Assembly: GCA_039105265.1 (NCBI GenBank)
Contig: JAPFFF010000005.1
Location: forward strand, 5,317,501-5,381,500
DNA: 64,000 nucleotides
Source of the DNA: Tritrichomonas musculus
Taxonomy: Eukaryota; Parabasalia; Tritrichomonadida; Tritrichomonadidae
Direction of reading: 5' to 3'
The translations under genes were made by a program, and so were the position numbers. A model generated the notes under the pieces. The model was given only the letters and a program-made list of their open reading frames with translations, was not told the origin of the DNA and did no database searches. This document shows, piece by piece, positions 21,476 to 32,132 of this stretch; the first letter of the stretch is position 1; the number at the start of each line of letters is the position of its first letter.

Positions 21476-21907
21476 TAAAGGACATATCTCCCTACTTTTT
21501 ACGGTATTCAAATTTGTTTGAACATATAGAATATTTTCTTAGAATAATTCAAAATTGAATGTTGTTAAAGGTAGGGAAAAGTGTCCTTTTTTATGTCTAC
21601 CAAAAAAGGGATGATTATTTTCTTCTGAAAAAGTGGTCTGTGGTATAAAGAATTCTTCAAACATTTTACATAAAAAGTTGTGAAGAATTTGTGTTTTGAT
21701 TCAAAAAGTGGTATTTTTGAGAAGATAAAATTTTTATAGCATAAACAATGATGTTTGATATTATAAAACTTAGGTATATAAACTGCGAGTCATTTTTGCA
21801 TACAACACAATTTTTTCTGAGTAGTATTGAATAATAGAAATAATAAAAAATTTTCAATAATAAATTGAAAATTGAATTGTATGCAAAAATGAAAAACAGT
21901 TTATATG

Positions 21908-21910
<3 letters not shown>
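21476..21910. repeat. two small imperfect inverted repeats
   Basis: First pair: GGACATATCTCCCTACTTTTT at 21480 faces AAAGGTAGGGAAAAGTGTCC at about 21567. Second pair: ATATAAACTG...CATTTTTGCATACAA at about 21775 faces TTGTATGCAAAAATG...CAGTTTATAT at about 21878. Both look like short hairpin MITE remnants. No gene. Confidence 0.5.

Positions 21911-21912
<2 letters not shown>

Positions 21913-21941
<29 letters not shown>
21913..21941. repeat. A29 homopolymer
   Basis: A run of 29 adenines about 80 bases past the stop codon of the large TPR gene. It is on the wrong strand to be that gene's poly(A) tail. Confidence 0.9.
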
Positions 21942-21945
<4 letters not shown>

Positions 21946-22021
21946 TAGACTATGATTGAAAAGAATTTTACAAAACATATAAAGGCATTAATAACAGTTT
22001 ATAAAATAAAATATTAAAAAG

Positions 22022-25000
22022 TCAATGTAAATAACTAATGAGAGGAACAGGCACCTTTAAATTTTTCTGTAATTCCATTTGTAATTCCAACACGAAATTC
22101 ATAGGAGTCTTTTTCTCTTTATTATCTCCGTTCTGGGTTGAATTCTCTGCATTTTTCTTTTTCTCTGCGTTAAATCTCTTCTTCATCACTTTCAATGCAT
22201 CTTTCGTCACTGCGACGGGAACAAAGAGGAAGAAGCTGAACGGGTAATCTGACAAGACTCTTCTCACGAGTGCTGGCATTTCACACAGATCTGTGAATGA
22301 AAAGATGAACAATGAAGATGATGCATTTTGAGCTCTTGGGAATTCGTTAGGCTTTAAATCGACGAAATCACAAAATGAATATTTTTTAAAGTCTGCTTCT
22401 TTAAATGTTTGAAAAAGTGGAATTGGAAAACCAGTCAAACGTTCAAAACCGTCAACAAAACTAATAACTTTATCTCCACTTCCAAACGATGTGAGCATGT
22501 CATTCAAAAGTTCTCGAGTTCTTTGTAATGCTTGTGTATTTTGTGATATAATTGGATGCTCATCGCATTCGTAGCCATAAACATTTTGATTCCCTGATTC
22601 GTAAACGCAATTCAAGTTATTTGATACAAACTTGCTATTTTCGCTAGATGAATAATCATCCTCATTATCAACGCCAACACCAACAGAGTTGTTATTATTA
22701 TTACTACAGCTAAAAATGCTGTTTGTGTTGTTGTTTATAACAGGGCTTGGTTTGTATCGGAAAAAGATTGAACGTGTGAAGCTCGTTTGAGATGTGTTGT
22801 TTGTCGTTAGAAGCATCATTTGCATCAAGAACGGACAACGAATTGTAAAACAATTCGGAAAAAAGACTTCAAAAGGAATAAATTGCATGTTATGTGATGC
22901 AATGAAAATTAATTTCATTATTCCATCCGAGTTTGAATTCAATGTGTTAAAAATGCTGTCATTATCATTGTCAGTTGAATCTTGATCGCGATCTGTACTG
23001 TCCAAATTGGAAGTTGATTCTTTACTTAATGAATACATCTTTGAACTTGAGTTCATATCTTTGTCTTTCTTTGGAGATTTTGAATCTTTTTTGGTTAATT
23101 TTATAGGTGACGTATTATGACGTGAAGACGACTTTGAACTCAAGTTTACGTTAGAATTCGATGTTGTTGTTTGTAAAAGAGAAGATGATGATGAAGTTGT
23201 CGCTTCAATTGAATTAAGAAGTTCTTTGCCAAAAAGTGACTTGGCAGCGCTTGCCAGCAAATTAGAATTAATTGACATTGCCTTCTTTACCTTTTTATTA
23301 TCATTATACAAAAGCAAAGAAGCGCAGAATTCAATGAATTTTCCACTAAACAAACAATTTTTCAAATCACAGACGAATTCATAACTACTTTTTCCTTCAA
23401 TATTAATGTTGACTATTCCATCGCCGTCGTTTGTAGAATCCATGCAACTTCCATGATACGTGTATCCATTTCCACCTCCGTAAATCAGGCCAATGCTTCC
23501 TGTGCTGTTCGAGTTATTCAAATCAATATCATTCGTAGCCAATTGTGTTGGATAAGGATATTCAACACGATGCATGTAGCCTGTCGAAGGAACGTAAACG
23601 ACAATGTGATTAAAAAGACGTTGTACAAAGATCGCTCCTGCAGCTTCTGGTTTACAACGTTGTAGGAAAGAGAAGGTTGTATCTGGAGGTAATTGTGATG
23701 AATTCTGACGTCTTGTATTTTCAGCTATTGTGACGATAGAGATACAAATTTTTCTATTGCGATTCCTCATTTCATCAATTGTTATTTTTTCTTTATTATA
23801 TAGTTTTATGTTGGCTGTAATGAAGTCCAAACATTCCGATATTCGAAGACTTTCTGAATACAAATGTGGATTGTCATCAATGATTCCATTCGATTGAAGT
23901 ATCGGGGCAAAACTTGGAAACTTAGGATTTTCTAATTCTAATAAAATGGATGATAATTCGATCGATGGTTCAAGTGACTGTAGGTTCCTTGGTTCAATGT
24001 TTCTAAATCGATTATTTAAGACACATGAAACATCATTATAAATGTCAAATGCTAAAAGTCTATCATTTATAAAGGCTGGATCGAAGTAAGTCAATGTCAT
24101 GCACATCTTTTCGAGCAAGAATTTAATATATCGAAGCTTCTTCAGGCTTATGTCAATTGGAATAAGATGACAGCCGCAAACAAAAAATTTCTGGAAGTTA
24201 TTAAAAGCATAATCAAACTTCGTTTGTGCTATGTCTTTCATTCCTTTAGCTATATTATGAGCAGCAGACAAAATCTCCAAATGAATGATGTAAATAGGAT
24301 CAAGAATTCTAGATGTTAAAATATCAGTTTTTGACATTATTTCATCAATTTTACCAATATAAGGATTATGGGTCACTTTGTTATCGTTGTCATTCTCATT
24401 ATCATTAACATTATCGTTATCGTTTTCTTTGACTGTAAAAGTGACGAATGAATCAATAATGGTATAAAATGATGGTGGATCAAATCCATGAAAATGTGTT
24501 AATAAAACAGGTGGCTTCATTTTCATTTCTACTTTTTTGACATTTAAATCAATTCCCTCATTTTTATTGTTTTCTTCATCATCATCTGAAGAAAAGTTTA
24601 ATCTTTTAGATAACTTTTTATCAAATTGTTCTGTACTGTTTTCGTCTTCTTCAGCTTCTATTGTTGAGTTCTTCAATGTGTCTGGATAAGTAATAAGCAA
24701 GTCAAGCATCATTAAAGATGTCTTTGCTAGCTTGTTTGATGAAGATACACGAACAAAACATGATCGTGCTGCTGAAAAACTAATGAAAGCTAATTCAGCA
24801 AGTTCTTCTTTGGTGTACCATTTATTAGAATCATATTCAACTTGGAATGGAAGTTTAGGAAATCTTAATTTATCATGTTGAAGAATTTTAGGATCTCTTT
24901 CTTTTTCTTTCAATTTTTTCTCTTTCTTTTCTTTCTTCTCTTTTTCAATTCTCTCTTTGATCTCCTTCATTTTTTCTTTCGAGTTCTCGTTTGCAAGATT

Positions 25001-28000
25001 CGGTGATGATATTGATATCGGACACGTGTTACTCAATGGAGAACTGAAATAAAGAGGGCCTTCATTCCCTGGCAATTCGAAAAGATTAACTTGGCCTTGA
25101 CAGTTATAAGCAGCCATTGTTAAAGCCATTCCTCGATAGAAAAAGCCACAGCCGAGTTCTTTTGTGTTCTGGCTTGAACAAGAATGAATGAAGAGTTCGG
25201 AATATATAAAAGCTTGTCGAAATTGGCCTCTTTCAAGAAATGTCCTAGATAACAATCGAAGTGTAGCAGTATTTGGATCAAAATTAGAAGCTGAAAGCAT
25301 CGAAAAATGAGAGCTTAAAGAAGGTCTCAAACCGAAATAAGAACTAGAATTCGAAACTTGGCTTTTAGTGGCAGTTTTAGCACGTTGTCTTGAACCTGTT
25401 ATTTTTCCAGTTGACGAAGAAGGAGAAATATAAACAGAATTGTCACGTGGAGAAGTATGTTGTGTTAACAAAGTTGAAATAAAATCACGAATGGATGCAT
25501 TTGCAACGTATTTTGGAAGTTCAATTGAAGGAGCCACTTCGAGGACCTGATTCAAGTTATTCTCTTGATAACCGATGTAAGCCTGAGTGAAAAGGAGCAA
25601 CTTTTTCATAGAGATGTTTGAACTATCCATAACTTTTTCAATGAGTCCGTTTGCTTGACTGAAAAAATTCTTCTTGCTCAACAAACGAGAAAGCATCGTT
25701 GCTGACAAAATTGTCGACAGGTTCTTTCGACATGGCTTAAATTCATTGATTGTTGTCGATAAACGTGGCGCTCTTAGACGAGGTATTCGAAGTGATCCAA
25801 GTGCAATTGCATCCATTTTCTCCCTCTTCTTTCCAACAGGAATGTCGTATGTCAGATAAAGAAGATATGTTAATAATTGAATTGCCAATGAAATGAAGCT
25901 GTTTTCAATGTAGATGGATGCGATAACTTGTCCAATGTACAATGCTTCATCAACATAGCCATGAGCTACAAAACTTTTCAATGTTTGATTGTAGTGAAAA
26001 ATGGCTCGAACAACATCGTTGTTTTTCGATGCAATTTGAGCAATTCGTGATGAATAAGAAGCATTTCGAATATCAGATAGAAAAAAGTTATCTAAAACAT
26101 GTGCTGCATAATAATAACGATTCAGTTTCTCAAGAAGTTCGCCAAAGAAAAGAAGAGCAGATCGAATACATGGCAATTTTCTCACAAAAGGAACATTCGA
26201 TAAGAAGACATAAAGTGCTTCAAATGCAAAACTACATGACAAATCAGGATTCTTCTCAGCAAGATTGACAGCCAATGCAAAAGCAATACGAAAGCACATG
26301 TAAGGTGAGAAGCAATTCGTCGTGTATTGCCAGAATAAGAATGAAGCTCTCCAATGAGCATCACAAATGTTCGATTTACGATCAACGTCTTCAACTTGAA
26401 CAGTGTAGTACTCAAGAGACAAAGGAGACCTCGAATGAATAATCAATTCATAGTCAATAACCGCCATAACCGCTATAAAAGTGTCAGGAATATTAGGAGT
26501 CAAAGTTGGCTGCTTTCGCTTCTTACTAGCTTCAAGTCGATGCGGTTCAACTAACTCAAAATCAAATTTGTAGCTTTCTAGACGATTCTTGAAATAGGTA
26601 AGCGTCCTTTGGGTCCTCATTCGGTCATCATGTCGTAATCCCTGGTGTGCGTCCTTCTCGTAAGCAATCAGTTTCGGGTAGAGGTTAGACTTGACTTTTC
26701 TGTTGTCGTCGTTTATGTAAAAAGTGTGCAAAATTGGCAAATACAAGGAATAAAAAGGCGGTGTAACTGTTGTTGGCAATTTTTGAATGAATATTTGGTC
26801 ATCTATGCTACTTAGTAATGAGAAGTAAAACTCGGCTGTCTCTTCAAATGGAGTTCCTTCATCGCTTTGGTTCGCATTTGGTGCAATTGGACTCGATTTG
26901 TAAGAAGGCTTTCCATGTTGCTTATTTTGCTTTGCTTGGTCATCATAGTCAGTCGAAGCTGGCTGATTTATGATGGCCGAACTTTTGATAATTTCAGGAC
27001 GATCACATCGTATTGAAAATATCCAGTTCTCAAAAGTTGTTGGCAACATTTGATCGGTCCCATCTAGGAACAAATATGTGGACATTTGTGGTGGCTCTCT
27101 AAGAATGATATTCTCATACCGATTGGCGGGTTTACTCTCTAGATCAAGTGGGTCCTCAATGGTCTCTGTCTCGTGGAGCGTGATGAGGGCTTGGCCTTTC
27201 GTTTGGGCTTCTTTTAAATGCATAAAAAAACTGTCATCTGAGAGGCTGTCGCTATCGAAATCAAAGGCAAACTTATCTTGGGGCTTGGTATTAGTATTAG
27301 TATTATTTTTAAGATTATTTAGATTTACGTTTTGATCATTAAAATCATCTTCAAAATCATATTCACTATCATCTTCATCATTTTGGCTATTTAAATAGTT
27401 CTCATTGTATTCGTTGAGTTTTTCTTCGTTTGATTTGTTTTCATCTTTCGATTTGTTGTTTTCTGTGGACTTTTTATTTTCTGTTGATATTTGGTCGGAT
27501 GTTACAGAACTTTCGCTTGATTTTGTATGACTGATCCTCTTGCGTTTTTTGGGTTTTTTATTTGGATTCATATTTTCATCGGCTTCTGTATCTGTAAGAT
27601 TGGATAAACGTTCTTCTTTGTTTCCAGTCTTAAAAAAGTGAAAATCATCTGAATCATTATTTGTGTTTATAACAGTGATAAGGTCTTCAACGCGTGGACA
27701 ATATGGCTGAAAACTGGTTAGAACAGATTCTAAAAAAGGATTCGAGGGAAATTCATTTATCAAATCTAGGCAAAATCTGTATATAATATCTGGAACTGTA
27801 AAATGAGGAAATAACGTAGCTAAAGGAGCGGGAGTTGGAAATTTAATGTATTCTTGTAATGAAAGTACTTCGTGATAAAGATCTGATTGTCTTTCAATAT
27901 TTGTCTCGGTATCTTGATTAACAAGCGCAAAATGTAATAAAGATAGAATTCGTGAATCAAGCTTTTTTTCGGTATAGTCCCAGAGACCGTCTTTTTTACC

Positions 28001-28438
28001 TGTTTTTATGTATTTAATTAATTCGATTTGAGCGAGAATCATGTCAGGAAAATTTTTCGAATTATATGAGATAATAAAATTGTAGAGTTCATCGGAATTT
28101 GGGCCATTAATGTCTTTTGAAAAATCTAATAAAGCGCGTGAAAGATCATCTGGCACTATAGTCTTTGGAATAAAATAGATATCGGATGTAAAAATTGTTG
28201 GAATGGTATAATTTTCGAGATTCGCAAGTATCGGTGAAAAATAAGGTGAAATTTCGCTGAAATTCTTGATTAAACCTGGAGTAGACTCGATTTTAATCGG
28301 TGTTGGCGTAATCTGTCTAATTTTTAAAATTCCATCTTTTAAGTCGTCTGAAGCAAAAATATCTGTTTCGCTGTCACTTGTAGAAATATGATCAGCATCC
28401 GTTCGGAGTCCAATCAACACGTTTCCTCGATGCTGCAT
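22022..28438 (-). CDS. very large TPR protein with CHAT-like C-terminus (2138 aa)
   Basis: Start set at ATG 28438 (MQHRGNVLIGLRTDADHI); the open frame extends 34 codons upstream but contains only a TTG. Residues about 290-420 are acidic, Asn/Ser-rich with a basic KKPKKRKR cluster. Residues about 650-1000 hold helical TPR-type pairs (RYYYAAHVLDNFFLSDIRNA, DEALYIGQVIASIYIENSFI). Around 1190-1220 is a Lys/Glu-rich coil. Near residue 1850, LIFIASHNMQFIPFEVFF resembles the conserved strand of CHAT (caspase/separase-fold) domains, and the last 150 residues could complete that fold, but I do not see the usual His-Gly and Cys-Ser-Gly catalytic motifs, so it may be inactive. TPR-plus-CHAT architecture suggests a scaffold, possibly axonemal or separase-like; this is inference. 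A partial duplicate lies at 7850-8430. Many Asn/Ser/Asp tracts are low complexity. Confidence 0.82.
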   Translation of the reverse strand: MQHRGNVLIGLRTDADHISTSDSETDIFASDDLKDGILKIRQITPTPIKIESTPGLIKNFSEISPYFSPILANLENYTIPTIFTSDIYFIPKTIVPDDLSRALLDFSKDINGPNSDELYNFIISYNSKNFPDMILAQIELIKYIKTGKKDGLWDYTEKKLDSRILSLLHFALVNQDTETNIERQSDLYHEVLSLQEYIKFPTPAPLATLFPHFTVPDIIYRFCLDLINEFPSNPFLESVLTSFQPYCPRVEDLITVINTNNDSDDFHFFKTGNKEERLSNLTDTEADENMNPNKKPKKRKRISHTKSSESSVTSDQISTENKKSTENNKSKDENKSNEEKLNEYNENYLNSQNDEDDSEYDFEDDFNDQNVNLNNLKNNTNTNTKPQDKFAFDFDSDSLSDDSFFMHLKEAQTKGQALITLHETETIEDPLDLESKPANRYENIILREPPQMSTYLFLDGTDQMLPTTFENWIFSIRCDRPEIIKSSAIINQPASTDYDDQAKQNKQHGKPSYKSSPIAPNANQSDEGTPFEETAEFYFSLLSSIDDQIFIQKLPTTVTPPFYSLYLPILHTFYINDDNRKVKSNLYPKLIAYEKDAHQGLRHDDRMRTQRTLTYFKNRLESYKFDFELVEPHRLEASKKRKQPTLTPNIPDTFIAVMAVIDYELIIHSRSPLSLEYYTVQVEDVDRKSNICDAHWRASFLFWQYTTNCFSPYMCFRIAFALAVNLAEKNPDLSCSFAFEALYVFLSNVPFVRKLPCIRSALLFFGELLEKLNRYYYAAHVLDNFFLSDIRNASYSSRIAQIASKNNDVVRAIFHYNQTLKSFVAHGYVDEALYIGQVIASIYIENSFISLAIQLLTYLLYLTYDIPVGKKREKMDAIALGSLRIPRLRAPRLSTTINEFKPCRKNLSTILSATMLSRLLSKKNFFSQANGLIEKVMDSSNISMKKLLLFTQAYIGYQENNLNQVLEVAPSIELPKYVANASIRDFISTLLTQHTSPRDNSVYISPSSSTGKITGSRQRAKTATKSQVSNSSSYFGLRPSLSSHFSMLSASNFDPNTATLRLLSRTFLERGQFRQAFIYSELFIHSCSSQNTKELGCGFFYRGMALTMAAYNCQGQVNLFELPGNEGPLYFSSPLSNTCPISISSPNLANENSKEKMKEIKERIEKEKKEKKEKKLKEKERDPKILQHDKLRFPKLPFQVEYDSNKWYTKEELAELAFISFSAARSCFVRVSSSNKLAKTSLMMLDLLITYPDTLKNSTIEAEEDENSTEQFDKKLSKRLNFSSDDDEENNKNEGIDLNVKKVEMKMKPPVLLTHFHGFDPPSFYTIIDSFVTFTVKENDNDNVNDNENDNDNKVTHNPYIGKIDEIMSKTDILTSRILDPIYIIHLEILSAAHNIAKGMKDIAQTKFDYAFNNFQKFFVCGCHLIPIDISLKKLRYIKFLLEKMCMTLTYFDPAFINDRLLAFDIYNDVSCVLNNRFRNIEPRNLQSLEPSIELSSILLELENPKFPSFAPILQSNGIIDDNPHLYSESLRISECLDFITANIKLYNKEKITIDEMRNRNRKICISIVTIAENTRRQNSSQLPPDTTFSFLQRCKPEAAGAIFVQRLFNHIVVYVPSTGYMHRVEYPYPTQLATNDIDLNNSNSTGSIGLIYGGGNGYTYHGSCMDSTNDGDGIVNINIEGKSSYEFVCDLKNCLFSGKFIEFCASLLLYNDNKKVKKAMSINSNLLASAAKSLFGKELLNSIEATTSSSSSLLQTTTSNSNVNLSSKSSSRHNTSPIKLTKKDSKSPKKDKDMNSSSKMYSLSKESTSNLDSTDRDQDSTDNDNDSIFNTLNSNSDGIMKLIFIASHNMQFIPFEVFFPNCFTIRCPFLMQMMLLTTNNTSQTSFTRSIFFRYKPSPVINNNTNSIFSCSNNNNNSVGVGVDNEDDYSSSENSKFVSNNLNCVYESGNQNVYGYECDEHPIISQNTQALQRTRELLNDMLTSFGSGDKVISFVDGFERLTGFPIPLFQTFKEADFKKYSFCDFVDLKPNEFPRAQNASSSLFIFSFTDLCEMPALVRRVLSDYPFSFFLFVPVAVTKDALKVMKKRFNAEKKKNAENSTQNGDNKEKKTPMNFVLELQMELQKNLKVPVPLISYLH

Positions 28439-28540
28439 TTTTTTTGGACTTAAAATGCTTTTAAGAAGAATTGAATATAAATTCAGGAAATTATTTAATT
28501 TAAAAGGTATGGGTTTTGCCTTGAACGATAATGTTTTCAA

Positions 28541-29578
28541 AGATTACTGAATTTAACTTTTTATGTAAAATCATTCCAACGTTTTATTATTTTCAATAAC
28601 GCTTTTTCAAAGGTCTGGTCTGAAGTGATTAAATTGGATTTATTAAATAATATTGGTTTATATTTGAAGAAGAAAAAAGTCGATTAAAAATAAACTTTAT
28701 TTTTGAAATTTATAAGACGTTTGGAATTAAATTATTCAAATTTTCAGAAGGTTTCTTTTGAAAATGTTATGAAAGTTTTTTTAAAAAAACTCATATTTAA
28801 CAAACAATTTTCCATTTTTTGAGAGTATCTTATGTTAAATTGTAATATATTGGATCTTATAGTAACTTTTAATGTTTAATTTGTGTGTGTTTATGAGCAT
28901 ATAATCGAAAAAAGAGTTATTATAACAATTGTTTTATTTAAATATCTTTTGAAAAATGGTGAAAAAAAAATATTGGCATATCTCATAAAATAAATTCAAT
29001 TTTTAAAATTACTATAATAAAAATGGTGAAAATATATTTATATATTTAATATTTAAAATTAAAATAAAAATAAATTAAAAATTAATGAAATAAAATGCTT
29101 TTCATTTTTCTTTATTCTTTAGAATTGGCATTTTGTAAAGTATTTAAAAAAAAAAAAATTGTACGTTAATCTATCTTAAACTAATTCATAAAATCCATTT
29201 ATTTTTTTGAGAGTAGTATGGTTTACAACTGATTCATGAATTAATTATATTTTTCCATCTTTTAATGAATTTCCTTTGCAATTCTGCCTAATATGGTATA
29301 AATTTGAAGTAAACTAAATAAAAAGTTTTAAGGGTATAGTTTAAATTATTTTTTGAAGTAATTCAGAAGATTTTATATTTTTATATTTTATTCAATATTG
29401 AATTAAAAAAATATTCATTCACAATTTACAATTTTTTATGAGATATGCCTAAACATGAATATCATGAGTTGCTTTAAACATTTAGCAATTTTAAAATAGC
29501 CAAAGAGATGATAAATATTAATATAAATCAAAATTTTAAAATCTTAAAATAGTATAGTATATTATTTTAAATAATATA
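28541..29578. other. AT-rich intergenic DNA, nothing recognised
   Basis: About 1 kb between the upstream end of the large TPR gene and the Mutator-like element. No coding frame, hairpin ends or RNA gene were found. Confidence 0.5.
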
Positions 29579-29960
29579 ATGGCTAATAAATTTTTCAACA
29601 CAAACTCGCGCCCACTTTTTGAAAGCAAGGTTGCAAATAACAATAGAAAAAAAATTGAATAAAGATGATTATTTTTTGAATAGATTATACAAAAAGTGAT
29701 ATCTTTTTCAGGGAATATACAAATGTTGATCGTATAGGTAAAAAAAATGTTAAAAATAATTTTCAACAAAAACCCCGCTATTTTATGATATGTTTAATTT
29801 ATTATATTAATATCTAATCAACGTTCTTGAAAGGACATCAGTTGCCTTAGCAAAACAGGCGTTTGTTTCTAATATGAAACAAATTATGGTTTGAAATTAG
29901 TATAATAATTAAACATATTGTAAATAATATGAAATTCTTTGTATATATCAGGGCCATTTT
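29579..29960 (+). repeat. left outer terminal inverted repeat of the Mutator-like element
   Basis: Near-perfect inverse of 38358-38740. Includes CAACACAAACTCGCGCCCAC near the tip and GATATATCAGGGCCATTTTA-type sequence at the junction with the array. The open frames at 29536(-) and 38549(+) are the same repeated DNA, not genes. Confidence 0.9.
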
Positions 29961-31860
29961 ATATCAGTTATAAACGAGGATTCTAGCAACAATTAAGCAT
30001 CTTATACGTTGTTTAAATATCTCACTCATGCACTTCTCTCAGGCTAATTATCTTTTTAATATCAGTTATAAGACAATCAAATAAGGCGTTGTATCAGTTA
30101 TAAACGAGGATTCTAACAACAATTAAGTATCTTATACGTTGTTTAAATATCTCACTCATGCACTTCTCTCAGGCTAATTATCTTTTTAATATCAGTTATA
30201 CGACAATCAAATAAGGCGTTGTATCAGTTATAAACGAGGATTCTAACAACAATTAAGCATCTTATACGTTGTTTAAATATCTCACTCATGCACTTCTCTC
30301 AGGCTAATTATCTTTTTAATATCAGTTATACGACAATCAAATAAGGCGTTGTATCAGTTATAAACGAGGATTCTAACAACAATTAAGTATCTTATACGTT
30401 GTTTAAATATCTCACTCATGCACTTCTCTCAGGCTAATTATCTTTTTAATATCAGTTATACGACAATCAAATAAGGCGTTGTATCAGTTATAAACGAGGA
30501 TTCTAACAACAATTAAGCATCTTATACGTTGTTTAAATATCTCACTCATGCACTTCTCTCAGGCTAATTATCTTTTTAATATCAGTTATACGACAATCAA
30601 ATAAGGCGTTGTATCAGTTATAAACGAGGATTCTAACAACAATTAAGCATCTTATACGTTGTTTAAATATCTCACTCATGCACTTCTCTCAGGCTAATTA
30701 TCTTTTTAATATCAGTTATACGACAATCAAATAAGGCGTTGTATCAGTTATAAACGAGGATTCTAACAACAATTAAGTATCTTATACGTTGTTTAAATAT
30801 CTCACTCATGCACTTCTCTCAGGCTAATTATCTTTTTAATATCAGTTATACGACAATCAAATAAGGCGTTGTATCAGTTATAAACGAGGATTCTAACAAC
30901 AATTAAGCATCTTATACGTTGTTTAAATATCTCACTCATGCACTTCTCTCAGGCTAATTATCTTTTTAATATCAGTTATAAGACAATCAAATAAGGCGTT
31001 GTATCAGTTATAAACGAGGATTCTAACAACAATTAAGCATCTTATACGTTGTTTAAATATCTCACTCATGCACTTCTCTCAGGCTAATTATCTTTTTAAT
31101 ATCAGTTATACGACAATCAAATAAGGCGTTGTATCAGTTATAAACGAGGATTCTAACAACAATTAAGTATCTTATACGTTGTTTAAATATCTCACTCATG
31201 CACTTCTCTCAGGCTAATTATCTTTTTAATATCAGTTATACGACAATCAAATAAGGCGTTGTATCAGTTATAAACGAGGATTCTAACAACAATTAAGTAT
31301 CTTATACGTTGTTTAAATATCTCACTCATGCACTTCTCTCAGGCTAATTATCTTTTTAATATCAGTTATACGACAATCAAATAAGGCGTTGTATCAGTTA
31401 TAAACGAGGATTCTAACAACAATTAAGTATCTTATACGTTGTTTAAATATCTCACTCATGCACTTCTCTCAGGCTAATTATCTTTTTAATATCAGTTATA
31501 CGACAATCAAATAAGGCGTTGTATCAGTTATAAACGAGGATTCTAACAACAATTAAGTATCTTATACGTTGTTTAAATATCTCACTCATGCACTTCTCTC
31601 AGGCTAATTATCTTTTTAATATCAGTTATACGACAATCAAATAAGGCGTTGTATCAGTTATAAACGAGGATTCTAACAACAATTAAGTATCTTATACGTT
31701 GTTTAAATATCTCACTCATGCACTTCTCTCAGGCTAATTATCTTTTTAATATCAGTTATACGACAATCAAATAAGGCGTTGTATCAGTTATAAACGAGGA
31801 TTCTAACAACAATTAAGTATCTTATACGTTGTTTAAATATCTCACTCATGCACTTCTCTC
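29961..31860 (+). repeat. 130-bp tandem array, left arm (about 14.6 copies)
   Basis: Head-to-tail units begin at 29961, 30091, 30221 and every 130 bases to 31781, the last being cut after CATGCACTTCTCTCA. Units are almost identical; only a few positions vary (AAGTATC or AAGCATC; TTATACGAC or TTATAAGAC; CTAACAAC or CTAGCAAC). Each unit contains the 11-mer TATCAGTTATA twice. Confidence 0.97.
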
Positions 31861-32132
31861 ATACTAATTTTCTTCTAATAACAGTTCAATATCTCAAATT
31901 TACTTCATTTAGATAAAAAATCTAATAATTCTTACTTTTATTTTTTAGTTAAACATTCTTTTATTAATTTGACATATACTCTAAAATTTGATCATTATTC
32001 AAATTCAATTTTATATATTTCTTTCTGGTAGATAATTATCATTTATTTAAAGATTTCTCTTTACCATTGTTTTTTTAAATAAATGATTTTTCTTATTTAC
32101 ATTAATTTGACCAAAATTTTTTGTCAAATTTG

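Noticed and set aside
21913-21941. A29 tract as the poly(A) tail of a retrocopy
   Set aside because: It lies on the strand opposite to the neighbouring gene, and the duplicated fragment at 7850 includes DNA beyond the stop codon.
29536-29769. 77-aa and 65-aa ORFs at 29536(-) and 38549(+) as genes
   Set aside because: They are the same inverted terminal repeat of the Mutator-like element read twice; no domain or start signal.
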